Positions 1 through 8,499 of a stretch of 64,000 nucleotides of DNA are shown one piece after another. Positions within the stretch are counted from its first letter, which is position 1, and each line of letters opens with the position of its first letter. Source of the stretch: SZAS-103 sp038234715 (GTDB lineage Bacteria > Pseudomonadota > Gammaproteobacteria > Xanthomonadales > Xanthomonadaceae); contig JBBQTD010000011.1 in assembly GCA_038234715.1 (NCBI GenBank), positions 1-64,000 on the forward strand, given 5' to 3'. The notes beneath the pieces are model-generated. The model saw only the letters and a list, made by a program, of their open reading frames with translations. It ran no database searches and had not been told where the DNA came from. The position numbers were made by a program, and so were the translations under genes.

Positions 1-70
1 GAAACACCTCGCGGCGCGTCGTCTTCTTCTTGGCGGCGTATTCCGCATCGCCGAAGCTCATCTGGTCCAT
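1..70 (-). CDS. IS5-family transposase, N-terminal fragment (runs off window)
   Basis: The minus strand from 70 encodes a protein beginning MDQMSFGDAEYAAKKK and continuing with a basic TTRREVF stretch. This is the characteristic start of IS5-group DDE transposases in Xanthomonas-type bacteria. Only 23 residues are in the window, so the catalytic DDE residues cannot be checked. A second in-frame ATG at 61 is a possible alternative start. Recognition rests on memory of the family N-terminus together with the matching IS5 terminal repeat next to it. Confidence 0.75.
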   Translation of the reverse strand, partial: MDQMSFGDAEYAAKKKTTRREVF

Positions 71-135
71 GCAATGCAGCCCTTGTTCGCCCGATCCAAT
101 TTCAACACACTTCGGGCGACTTGTTCAGACCTTCC
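1..135 (-). mobile_element. IS5-family insertion sequence, one end
   Basis: This is the end of an IS5-type element that carries the start of the transposase; the rest lies beyond the window edge. The outer boundary is set by a terminal repeat at 120-135 which, read inward on the minus strand, is GGAAGGTCTGAACAAG, close to the known IS5 terminus. The tetranucleotide CTAG follows immediately, which fits the YTAR-type target duplication of this family. Between the terminal repeat and the transposase start is a short inverted repeat (CGCCCGA/TCGGGCG). The other end and the second target copy cannot be seen. Confidence 0.8.
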
Positions 136-139
136 CTAG
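120..139. repeat. IS5 terminal inverted repeat and CTAG target site
   Basis: CTTGTTCAGACCTTCC (120-135) is the outer end of the element, and CTAG (136-139) is the flanking target copy. The host reading frame resumes straight after it. A related motif, ACTTGTTCAGACCATCC, recurs at 27024-27040. Confidence 0.7.
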
Positions 140-996
140 AGGCTTTCGTCTCGTTTCCACTGACGGGCGACCTTCAGGTGTGCCTGATGTACGACTTCGG
201 CAACTCAATGACCTACATCAAGCAGTCGCAGTTGCAGACTTGGGGCCAGAGCCCCGACGATGCGCGCGAACGTGCATTGGTCAACCTCGCCGGACTCTCG
301 GCACCGGCTTGGGTCGACAGCGGCGCAGGCTGGTTTCGTCTCGCTTCGCCGGATTCCTACGAGGAGTCGATGCTGCAACTTGATCGCGTCATGCGAGCCC
401 TGCCGTTTGCCGATCACGCAGTGCTATCGCCTTGCAATCGCGGTGTCTTGCTGGCCGCGGACATGCGTTCGAGCATATCGGTCGAAGCGATGATCCGCGA
501 AGCGATCCGCTGCGCACTCGAGCATCCCTGGCCAATCTCGGGAACCCTGTGTGTCCGCACAGGTGGCCTGTGGGAATCCTTTGTACCCGGTGGGCCCGCA
601 GCCGCGCTCGCGCATGAGTTGCAAGCGCTGCATCTTTGCCAAAACTATGAAGGCCAGAAAGAGGCGCTCGATGCGTGGCACGAGCGTACCGGCAAGGACA
701 TCTTTGTGGCCAGCGTCGGCTTGATTCGCCGGCATGGCGAAGTCATCAGCTATGCGACATGGACGCGGGGGGTCGTTACGCTGCTCCCCGAAACCGACTG
801 CGTCGCGATGATCCTCGATCCGCGCGACGGCAAGGACATGGTCCGAAAACTGGTGCGCTGGGCCGACATGGTACGGGTCTGCGGACATCGGCTGCAGGTG
901 ACGGTCGAGAGCCCCTTACGGTACTTCGCGGATTGCTTTCCCGACGATGCGCAGTGGGCGGCATTGCCTGATGTCATACCCACACCGACCGGCTAG
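136..996 (+). pseudogene. DUF1444/YtpQ-like protein, 5' end removed by IS5 insertion
   Basis: An open frame runs from the IS boundary to TGA at 994-996 and encodes about 286 residues of host protein. The part starting LEAFVSFPLTGDLQVCLMYD and the following SMTYIKQSQLQTWG stretch resemble the DUF1444 (YtpQ) family, whose function is unknown. The frame reads into the IS end without an ATG (a TTG at 121 lies inside the terminal repeat), so the natural start and N-terminal part seem to be missing. The family match is from memory and moderate; the truncation is seen directly. A shorter product could start at the internal ATG at 187. Confidence 0.6.
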
Positions 997-1134
997 CCCG
1001 ACGTGAAAGCGGTGGCAAAGCCATTTCCCCTAGACATCTGGCGTCCTCGGACGAGTGGATGGACGATCTATTCGTCAAGAACCGTGGTGTGCCCCTGATA
1101 GGTCGTGAAGGAGTTCTGGCTACGCGGAGTCCCT

Positions 1135-1211
1135 GACCTAGAACCTTTCCCCAACCCGCAAATACCGCCACTGCCCCGACGGCAGAGCGCCATTGGGGCC
1201 TTTGCCCAACG
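1135..1211 (-). repeat. Stray copy of the 3' end of the pseudouridine synthase gene
   Basis: These 77 bases match 3203-3279 at 67 positions. On the minus strand they encode the same C-terminal ending (LGKGPNGALP, then GQWRYL, then VGERF and a stop) as the gene at 3206-3943. No more of the gene is present here. The rest of 997-1290 holds no recognisable gene. The two copies are in the same orientation and bracket the delta-60 repeat gene. Confidence 0.75.
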
Positions 1212-1290
1212 TAGTCAACGAGACTTGATTCCCTCCATCCCCTTCGCCCCCATATCCGGCAACGGGCACACTCAGCGCGACGCGATTACT

Positions 1291-2994
1291 TCACTTCGTC
1301 GTGGAAGTGAATGTCGAGGCGACATAGCCTCCCAGCGCCGTCGCATTGTTGTTCAGTGCGTGCATGCCGCCTACGCGCAGGGTCGTCGTCACAATGCCGC
1401 CGCTGATGGTCGCTGAGGTGTGATTGACCATGATCTGGTCGCCGTTTTTCGCGTAACCCATCGTCGTGACCCACGGATTGCCGTTGATGCTGTACCTCCC
1501 GCCCGAAACCGTGACGGGCACCGTTGCGCCCGGTGTCAACCCTGAAATCGTGATCACGTCGCTCACTTCCACCGTTTTAAGCGGCACGCCGGTGACGCTA
1601 TGGAACTTGAAGATGGCGGGTTTCAGTACCAGCGGGTCGCCCGTGTAGCGCACCATCATGAAGTAGTTGCTGGTGCCGTTGACGGTGGCCTGACCCGAGA
1701 TGGTGAACTTGCCATCCGGCCCAACCGCGATGCCGCCACCCGCAGTCAGCGGGACCGACGTTGAAATGGTGCCGAGGTTGAACGCGGTCGAGACGATCCC
1801 CGATTGACCGGTGGAATCGCGGAACGTGGTGTCGGCCGCGCCCTGCGGGGTGAACCGGGTTACCTGGTACGACGCCACCCTGGTCTGTTGGTTGAAGACC
1901 GAGGTGGACAGCAGGATCTGCCCGGTGGGGAGCAGCGCGATCTCACTGCCATAACTGCCAACCCAGGCGGTGCCGGTGATGCCGAACGGCGTGTCGATGC
2001 TCCCATTCGTATTCAAGCGAGTGACTTCCCCTGAGTACGATACGACGTCGATCTTGCCATCGGGCTGGAGGGCCAGGGCCCCGTTGCAGAAGACGTTGTG
2101 CAGGACCACGTAGCCGCCGGAACCGAAGGTTGGGTCCGGCACTCCGTTCGCCGTCAACCTCACCACCACCGTCGAGTCGTACTGGTCGCTGCTGGAAGGA
2201 AACGCCCTTCCACCGACGACGATCTTGCCATCCGGCTGGACCACCACGCGGAACCCATCGCTCCAGTAGAGGGTGGTGGTCGGGACGACGAACATCCCAC
2301 CCGTGCCGAAGCTGGTGTCCAGCGCGCCGGCGGAGGTGTAACGGGCCACCATCAGTTGGGAGTTGGCCGTGCCAACCTTGACGAACCCTGCCACGACGGG
2401 TTTCAGGTTGTGCTGCAGCGCTAGCCCACGGGCCTTCGCGCTCGCGTTGGAGAACGCGAGGAACGTGCCGCCCCCGGTGCCGAAGGTCGGGTCGAGCGAA
2501 CCGTTGGCCTGGTAGCGCAGCAGCGCGGCATCCGTGAGGCCGGTGCCAGGGTCTATGTCCCAGCCCGACGCCAGGATGCTGCCGTTGGGCGATTCGGCCA
2601 GACCGTCGACGGTGCTCTGGTAACTCGACGTGTACGGGCCGATATGGATGGTCGCTACCCCGCCACCGGCGAACGTGGCGTCCGCACCGCCGCTGGCGCC
2701 TTCGCGCAACAGCGCCATGTCTTTCTGCGGGCTTGTGGAGGTGCCGATGTCGATGTCGCCCGCAAGAAGGATCTTCCCGTCGCTCTGCAGGGCCGAGGCC
2801 CCGGGTTCGGGGAAACCCGGGCTGACGTACCTGGTCTGAATGCCGCCGAAGGTGGGGTCGAGGTCGCCGGGTGCCGCAAGAACGACTGGGCTGCCGAAGA
2901 GCAACGCACAGCCGAACAACGCGACGGCTGGCTTCGACGAACGCTTGGGTGTGCGGCCCGTGGGGTTGCGCGACATGGTGGGGCGGGGATTCAT
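1291..2994 (-). CDS. Secreted delta-60 repeat (DUF5122) protein
   Basis: A 567-residue exported protein. The N-terminus has a basic stretch, then a hydrophobic segment (ALFGCALLFGSPVVLA) and a likely signal peptidase site before APGDLDPTFGG. It contains about seven delta-60 units of the LDPTFGxGG type (for example GSLDPTFGTGG, GALDTSFGTGG, GVPDPTFGSGG) spread over residues 40-430, which are expected to form a beta-propeller-like fold. The last 110 residues form a separate beta-rich tail. CAGGA lies about 9 bases before the ATG, supporting this start. The function is unknown; such proteins are usually secreted or cell-surface. It sits between two copies of the same gene end. Confidence 0.8.
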   Translation of the reverse strand: MNPRPTMSRNPTGRTPKRSSKPAVALFGCALLFGSPVVLAAPGDLDPTFGGIQTRYVSPGFPEPGASALQSDGKILLAGDIDIGTSTSPQKDMALLREGASGGADATFAGGGVATIHIGPYTSSYQSTVDGLAESPNGSILASGWDIDPGTGLTDAALLRYQANGSLDPTFGTGGGTFLAFSNASAKARGLALQHNLKPVVAGFVKVGTANSQLMVARYTSAGALDTSFGTGGMFVVPTTTLYWSDGFRVVVQPDGKIVVGGRAFPSSSDQYDSTVVVRLTANGVPDPTFGSGGYVVLHNVFCNGALALQPDGKIDVVSYSGEVTRLNTNGSIDTPFGITGTAWVGSYGSEIALLPTGQILLSTSVFNQQTRVASYQVTRFTPQGAADTTFRDSTGQSGIVSTAFNLGTISTSVPLTAGGGIAVGPDGKFTISGQATVNGTSNYFMMVRYTGDPLVLKPAIFKFHSVTGVPLKTVEVSDVITISGLTPGATVPVTVSGGRYSINGNPWVTTMGYAKNGDQIMVNHTSATISGGIVTTTLRVGGMHALNNNATALGGYVASTFTSTTK

Positions 2995-3077
2995 GGGTAT
3001 TCCTGCAGAGGGCTTCCTTCATTACGCGGAAAATGCCAACGAACTCGATCACCGATCCGGGATCGCCCCCGAAAAAG

Positions 3078-3132
3078 GCGCCAGAGTAATTTAGCGTTTC
3101 AATCCGATATTTACTCTGGCCCCGTTTTTTTT
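3078..3132. repeat. REP-like palindrome with T-run (GGGGCCAGAGTAA type)
   Basis: CCAGAGTAA (3081-3089) and TTACTCTGG (3111-3119) form a 9-bp stem, followed on the plus strand by CCCCG and eight T residues. It resembles the GGGGTCAGAGTAA palindromes linked to REP-associated tyrosine transposases in many gammaproteobacteria. It could also act as a terminator for plus-strand transcripts. It lies upstream of the delta-60 gene and downstream of the pseudouridine synthase gene. Confidence 0.55.
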
Positions 3133-3205
3133 GTTGCAAATCACTCCGTGTCCGGGGAATTGCGATCCATCAAGAACAGCAGGCGGTCTTCGACGCGTTC
3201 CCGAC

Positions 3206-3943
3206 CTAGAACCTCTCGCCAACCGTCAAATACCGCCACTGCCCCGGCGGCAGGGCACCATTCGGCCCTTTGCCCAGCGGGATCCTGCCGATGCGCAGGC
3301 GCCGGATCGATACCACGCGCAGTCCGACTTGCGCGCACATGTCGCGCAGCTGCCCGTTGCGCACGTCCTTGATGGCGATCCGCAGGCGGAATTCGTTTTG
3401 CCAGCTGGCCTTGCAGGGCGGCAAGGCGCGCCCCCCATAGGTCAGTCTGTGATTGAGGTGCGCCAAGCCATCGGGAGCGATGTCGCCACTGGTTTCGACC
3501 AGGTATTCGTGCTCGATCTCCCCGGCGTTTTCCATCAGGCGCTTGATCACGCGGCCGTCCTGGCTCAGCACCATCAGGCCACTGGCGTCGGCATCCAGCG
3601 GTACCAGCGGGGTGAGTCGCTGGAAATGCCGTTGCAGCAGCCGCACGCCGGACGGATCGTCGGCCCAATGCGTCGCCGGCGTCACCAGTCCGGCGGCAGG
3701 CCGCACGCCGCGGATGGTGTCGTAGCCTGCGGGCTTGTGCAGCAGCAGGGTTGCCGGTTCCACTGGCTCCAGGCGCGCGTCGGGGCTAAGTTCCACGCGT
3801 TCGCCGGCGACGGGATGCTGTGGCGCTTCGACCACGCGGCCGTCGACCGTGACCCAGCCATTCTGGATGTACTGTTCCGCCTCAGCGCGGGTGCATCCCA
3901 CCAGCTCGGCGACACGGCGTGCAAGGCGAACGGGGTCTGGCAT
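3206..3943 (-). CDS. RsuA/RluB/RluF-family rRNA pseudouridine synthase
   Basis: A 245-residue enzyme converting a specific uridine in ribosomal RNA to pseudouridine. Residues 1-60 form an S4 RNA-binding domain (ARRVAELVGCTRAEAEQYI). The catalytic aspartate is in LVPLDADASGLMVLSQDG, equivalent to the family RLDxxTxGLL motif, here with A-S for the usual T. The length is within the family range. Overall sequence looks closest to RluF-type enzymes, but the target base cannot be decided by eye. Part of its 3' end is duplicated at 1135-1211. Confidence 0.85.
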   Translation of the reverse strand: MPDPVRLARRVAELVGCTRAEAEQYIQNGWVTVDGRVVEAPQHPVAGERVELSPDARLEPVEPATLLLHKPAGYDTIRGVRPAAGLVTPATHWADDPSGVRLLQRHFQRLTPLVPLDADASGLMVLSQDGRVIKRLMENAGEIEHEYLVETSGDIAPDGLAHLNHRLTYGGRALPPCKASWQNEFRLRIAIKDVRNGQLRDMCAQVGLRVVSIRRLRIGRIPLGKGPNGALPPGQWRYLTVGERF

Positions 3944-4213
3944 CAGGGCAACCGCGAAAACGGAAGATGCAGTGTAGCGGCCGCATCAAAAGGGGAAGAG
4001 AACATTCTTCGGCCTGGCGCCGCTGCTGCACGATTGTGGAGCGACAGCGAAACCTGTTGATCAGGGGAATGCGTTTTACCGGGACGGCTCGGTGCAGCGA
4101 CAGGCAGGACTTCCGGCAGGTTTGCCCCCGCATCGATCAAGGTAGCTTTGCGGCTCCCGTCCGGTTTCTCCCGCGCGCTGCGGTGCGACCGACCACCCTG
4201 CCTGGAGCAAGAC

Positions 4214-5035
4214 ATGATCCTCAATCGACTGCACAACGCAGTGCTGCTGCTGGGTCTTTCCCTGCTTCCCGCGCTCGCATGCGCCGCTGCGCCGCCACCC
4301 GAGCAGGCGAAGGTGATGATGATGGGCGTGTTCCACTTCGCAAATCCCGGCAGGGACATGGTCAAGTCGGGCGTCATCAACGTGATGAGCAGCGAGAACC
4401 AGGCCTATCTGGATGGCTTGGCGACGCGGCTGGCGGCGTTCCGTCCCACCGCCGTGCTGATCGAGTGCGAGCCGTCCGAGCAGGCGAAGTTCGACGAGAA
4501 GTTCGCGGCATTCCGGAAGGGGACGTTCGCGATGACGTCCAACGAGGATTTCCAGATCGGGTTCCGGGTGGCCAAGGCCGCCGGCATCGACAAGGTGACC
4601 TGCTTCGACGAAGGCACGATCGGCTGGGATGCGGAGCCGATGTTCGCCTACATCAAGAAGAACGACCCGGCGATGCAGACGGCAATGGATGCGATCTTCA
4701 AGTCCATGTCGGAACGCGAGAGCCACGACCAGGCCACGCTGTCGCTGCCGCAACTGCTGCGTCAGACCAACGATGCGTCGAGCGATCGCGAGAACAAGGG
4801 CCTGTACATCCTCACCAATGCCGTGGACGCGGGCGGCAGCTTCGTCGGCGCCGATGCCTCGGCCAGTTGGTGGCACCGCAATTTCCGCATGTACGCCAAC
4901 GTGCAAAAAGCCGCCACCCCCGGCCAGCACGTGCTGGTGATCGCCGGGGCAGGGCACACCGCCATTCTCAAGGATCTGCTTGCAGTCGACAGCCAGCGGC
5001 AGTCGGAGGATGTGAACGGCTATCTGGCGCCTTGA
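4214..5035 (+). CDS. Exported DUF5694 domain protein
   Basis: A 273-residue protein. The start chosen is the ATG at 4214, with GGAG six bases upstream and a clear signal peptide (LLLGLSLLPALACA) behind it; a longer frame from 4148 would bury the signal. The mature part begins KVMMMGVFHFANPG, the hallmark of DUF5694 and related TraB-like proteins, and ends with VLVIAGAGHTAILKDLL. No enzymatic activity is established for the family. It stands alone, 67 bases before the next likely start. Confidence 0.75.
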   Translation: MILNRLHNAVLLLGLSLLPALACAAAPPPEQAKVMMMGVFHFANPGRDMVKSGVINVMSSENQAYLDGLATRLAAFRPTAVLIECEPSEQAKFDEKFAAFRKGTFAMTSNEDFQIGFRVAKAAGIDKVTCFDEGTIGWDAEPMFAYIKKNDPAMQTAMDAIFKSMSERESHDQATLSLPQLLRQTNDASSDRENKGLYILTNAVDAGGSFVGADASASWWHRNFRMYANVQKAATPGQHVLVIAGAGHTAILKDLLAVDSQRQSEDVNGYLAP

Positions 5036-5102
5036 GGTCGGGTGCGACAATCAATTCGTGAAAATGAGCTCCGTCGCCGTATCCATTCCCAGTAGAGGGC
5101 TC

Positions 5103-5624
5103 ATGCGAATTGTTACGGTTCTGGTGCTCATGGCCATGTCTCTCGCAGCCTGCGCTCCTCGACATGTCGAATCCTCCCATCAGGAGTTCAGGGTGCGGAT
5201 GGAGGTAGCCTATGCCCTGCTTGGCGACATCACGGGCGTGCTTCGCCTTAGAACGGTCATCCGCGTTCCGCACAGCATCGCCGCCAGCGTTGCGGCAAAC
5301 GATGAGATCGTTGCGATTCTTCAGTGCCATCTGAACGACTGCACCATTTCGCAAATTTTGAAGCGTTCGGATGCTACGTCGACTCCGAACAAGACGAGCC
5401 TATTGGGCAGAGTATTTGGAACCGACGAACGATCGCAGGACGCAATCGTGATTCTTGACCCTTTTCCAGTGGAAGTGTCCAAGCCCCTGTATCAGCAACT
5501 GGAAAGTACGCCAGGGACTACGAAGATCGTTGTGGTCACCTACCATCAGGATGGGGCCGCTCTTGTTTTTGGCAACCTGCGCCTTGCCGGGGAAGTGAAA
5601 AGAGATCCGATCGAGTGGAAATAG
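5103..5624 (+). CDS. Putative lipoprotein of unknown function
   Basis: A 173-residue protein starting MRIVTVLVLMAMSLAACAPRH. The LAAC motif is a lipobox, so Cys17 would be lipidated after signal peptidase II cleavage. AGAGG at 5095-5099 supports this ATG; an upstream in-frame GTG at 5058 gives a poorer signal. The rest is soluble mixed alpha/beta and was not recognised. Base composition is slightly lower in GC than its neighbours. Confidence 0.6.
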   Translation: MRIVTVLVLMAMSLAACAPRHVESSHQEFRVRMEVAYALLGDITGVLRLRTVIRVPHSIAASVAANDEIVAILQCHLNDCTISQILKRSDATSTPNKTSLLGRVFGTDERSQDAIVILDPFPVEVSKPLYQQLESTPGTTKIVVVTYHQDGAALVFGNLRLAGEVKRDPIEWK

Positions 5625-5712
5625 GTGGCTCAAGCGTCGCAACAGCGCCCATCGGCGTAAGGACCATTAACTGCCTTCTTGGCGCCGCCGCCGATATTGT
5701 CAGGATCAAGAC

Positions 5713-6054
5713 ATGAAGTCTTCTCAAGCAGTACTGGTAACCTGGATGTGCACTGCTGCGGCATTCGGATTTTTGGCATTCTTGTCGAATCCTCCATATA
5801 TTGTGATGTCCGGTTTATCCGCAGTATTTGCCTGGATCGGACATCGTCAATTGAGAAGTGGTGCCAGCAGGAAGCTGTTTTCGATTTTGCTGGTGTGCGT
5901 GATATGTGCCGGCTTGCTCCTGGGGCAGCTTTTCTTTCAAGATGGCGCCTTGACTTCCAATGGGGTTGCAATCGTCTTTGTGGCGACAATACCAATGATC
6001 GCTGCGCTCACGCGCATTTATTCAGTGGAAGCAAAGGTCGCCGCTGATGTGTAG
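5713..6054 (+). CDS. Small membrane protein, unknown
   Basis: A 113-residue protein with about four hydrophobic segments (residues 5-24, 28-45, 58-76 and 84-101) and little else. AGGA at 5701-5704 lies eight bases before the ATG. It follows the lipoprotein gene by 88 bases in the same direction and shares its lower GC content, so the two may have arrived together. No family was recognised. Confidence 0.55.
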   Translation: MKSSQAVLVTWMCTAAAFGFLAFLSNPPYIVMSGLSAVFAWIGHRQLRSGASRKLFSILLVCVICAGLLLGQLFFQDGALTSNGVAIVFVATIPMIAALTRIYSVEAKVAADV

Positions 6055-6166
6055 AAGGTCTCGGCCCAGATCACGCCCGTAACTTCGACGGCACGCTGTT
6101 GCGTGCCCGTGACCGCGCTGTCATGTGATGATTGGCTATCCGCGATACCAGATAAGGTTGCCGACC

Positions 6167-8245
6167 ATGCCGAACCGCCAGACCGTGTTGCTCGTCGCAG
6201 GCTTGCTCGCGTGCGCGTTCTTACCTGCTTTTGCAGCGCCACCCACAGGTCCATCGCGCGTGCTGACCGGTGCCGACCTGTTCAACCTGGAAGCCGCAAG
6301 CGATCCGCAGATAGCACCCGACGCCAGGACTGTCGTCTACGTGCGTCGCGCCAACGACATCATGACCGATCGCACGCGCGCATCGATCTGGTCGATCGAT
6401 GTCGCCAGCGGCGAGCAGATGCCGCTGATCGATGGCCCCGGTTCGCACGCGTCGCCACGCTGGTCGCCCGATGGGAGCAGGCTTGCGTACGTCTCCAATG
6501 CCGAAGACAAGGCCGGTGCGCAGCTCTATGTGCGCTGGATGCGCAACGGTGCGAGCGCACGCATCACCGGGCTGCCTGCGACGCCGAGCTCCATCGCGTG
6601 GTCGTCCGACGGCAAGCGCATCGCGTACGCGATGTTCGTTCCGGACGAGGGCACGAAACTCGGCAAGGCGCCGGACAAGCCCGAAGGGGCGACGTGGGCC
6701 GAACCTCTGCAGGTGATCGACACGGTGGTGTATCGCACCGATGAGGGCGGCTACAACAAGCCGGGCTACGAGCAGATATTCTGGGTGCCGGCCGATGGCG
6801 GCGCGCCAATACAATTGACCTTCGGCGCGCACAACGCGGGCGGCCGCTTGTCGTGGTCTCCCGATGGACACTCCGTGCTGTTCAGCGCAAACCTGTCGAA
6901 GGACTGGGAGCGCGAGGCCGTCGATGACGACGTGCATGAAGTGTCCATCGACGACCTCAGCGTGCGCACGCTGACTCACCGGGTGGGCCCGAACGACCAG
7001 CCCATGGTTTCTCCCGACGGCAAGTCGATTGCCTACGTTGGATTCGAAGACCGGTTCGTCGGCTACCAGGACCAGCGGCTCTCGGTGATGAACCGCGATG
7101 GCAGCGGTTCGCGCGTGCTGACCGGCAACCTTGACCGCAGCGTTGGCGAGCCGCTGTGGGCAGGCGACAGCCGCTCGATCTACGTGGGCTACGACGAACA
7201 CGGCAGCGTGCGCGTTGCCAAGGTCGGCCTGGATGGTTCCGTGCGCACGATTGCCGAACATCTCACCGCGAGCGACTTCGATCGCCCGTACAGCGGTGGC
7301 TCCTTCAGCGTTGCGCGCGATGGAACGGTCGCCTACACCAGCGGCAACACGCAGCGCCCGTCAGATGTATGGATCACGAACGGCGGCACCCCGCGCCAGT
7401 TGACCCATCTCAACCAGGCGCTTGCGGCGAAGAAGCTCGGCGACGTGCAGCACTTCGAAGTCAGTGCGTTCGACAAACTGCCGATCGATGCATGGCTGGT
7501 GACGCCGCCGGACTTCGACGCGTCGCGCAAATATCCAATGATCCTCGAAATCCATGGCGGCCCGTTTTCAGCCTACGGACCGACGTTCTCCACCGACGAC
7601 CAGTTGTACGCGGCCGCCGGCTACGTGGTGCTCTACATCAACCCGCGCGGATCCACCGCCTACGGCGAAGCGTTCGCGAACCAGATCGACAAGGCGTATC
7701 CGGGCCACGACTACGACGACCTGATGAGCGCCGTCGACGCAACAATCGCGAAGGGCTTCATCGATCCCGACAACCTGTTCGTCACCGGTGGATCGGGCGG
7801 TGGCGCGCTCACCGCGTGGATCGTCGGCAAGACCGACCGTTTCCGCGCCGCCGCCACCCAGAAGCCCGTGATCGACTGGTCCAGCTTCGCGCTCACCTCC
7901 GACTTCACGCCGTACTACCACCGCTACTGGTTTGCCAAGTTTCCATGGGAAGACCCGACCGGCTACTGGGCGCGCTCGCCGTTGTCGCTGGTCGGCAACG
8001 TCAAGACCCCGACCCTGGTCGTGGTCGGATCGATGGACTTCCGCACGCCCGACAGCGAAGCAGAGCAGTACTACACCGCACTGCAATTGCGCGGCATTCC
8101 CACCGCACTGGTGAAGGTGCCCGGAGCGAATCACCATGGCCTTGCGGAGCGCCCTTCGCAATCGGCGGCAAAGGCTGCGGCGATTCTTGCGTGGTTCAAC
8201 CGGTATCGCACGCCGAACGCAGCGCCTGGACCGGCGACGCTGTGA
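6167..8245 (+). CDS. Exported S9 family prolyl oligopeptidase-like peptidase
   Basis: A 692-residue serine peptidase. The start at 6167 is followed by a signal peptide (LLVAGLLACAFLPAFA), so it acts in the periplasm or outside. Residues 30-400 form a TolB/DPP-type beta-propeller with repeated SPDG blades. The C-terminal alpha/beta hydrolase domain has the nucleophile Ser543 in GGSGGG, Asp624 in GSMDFRTPDSEA, and His656 or His657 in GANHHGL. This order and spacing fit S9C acylaminoacyl/dipeptidyl peptidases. Such enzymes clip short peptides and are numerous in this bacterial group. The gene appears to be monocistronic. Confidence 0.88.
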   Translation: MPNRQTVLLVAGLLACAFLPAFAAPPTGPSRVLTGADLFNLEAASDPQIAPDARTVVYVRRANDIMTDRTRASIWSIDVASGEQMPLIDGPGSHASPRWSPDGSRLAYVSNAEDKAGAQLYVRWMRNGASARITGLPATPSSIAWSSDGKRIAYAMFVPDEGTKLGKAPDKPEGATWAEPLQVIDTVVYRTDEGGYNKPGYEQIFWVPADGGAPIQLTFGAHNAGGRLSWSPDGHSVLFSANLSKDWEREAVDDDVHEVSIDDLSVRTLTHRVGPNDQPMVSPDGKSIAYVGFEDRFVGYQDQRLSVMNRDGSGSRVLTGNLDRSVGEPLWAGDSRSIYVGYDEHGSVRVAKVGLDGSVRTIAEHLTASDFDRPYSGGSFSVARDGTVAYTSGNTQRPSDVWITNGGTPRQLTHLNQALAAKKLGDVQHFEVSAFDKLPIDAWLVTPPDFDASRKYPMILEIHGGPFSAYGPTFSTDDQLYAAAGYVVLYINPRGSTAYGEAFANQIDKAYPGHDYDDLMSAVDATIAKGFIDPDNLFVTGGSGGGALTAWIVGKTDRFRAAATQKPVIDWSSFALTSDFTPYYHRYWFAKFPWEDPTGYWARSPLSLVGNVKTPTLVVVGSMDFRTPDSEAEQYYTALQLRGIPTALVKVPGANHHGLAERPSQSAAKAAAILAWFNRYRTPNAAPGPATL

Positions 8246-8499
8246 CTGCGAATTCCGTGTGAGTTGATCGTCTGTGCCGGTTTAGGCTGACCGGCCGTGC
8301 TGGTGCTGATCACCCAGGGGGTCGATGTCTCGCCCCGGCCAGAAGCGGCCATCCCTGTAGCGTCGCTGATCGTTCGATCGCGTATCTTCGGTGCGCCGGC
8401 CGCCGAACAGATCCGTCTCGATACTAAGCTTGGTTGGTAAACACCAAGCGAAGACACGCGCCCTCAAGTGGTCCCAAACCACGTCGCATACACTGCCGA

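Noticed and set aside
1943..3139. A 398-codon frame opposite or inside the delta-60 gene
   Set aside because: It is an Arg-rich out-of-frame reading of the delta-60 gene with no recognised domain.
8246..8499. Possible Rhs/YD-repeat-like fragment on the minus strand
   Set aside because: A short stretch vaguely resembles such repeats, but there is too little sequence and no consistent frame to support it.
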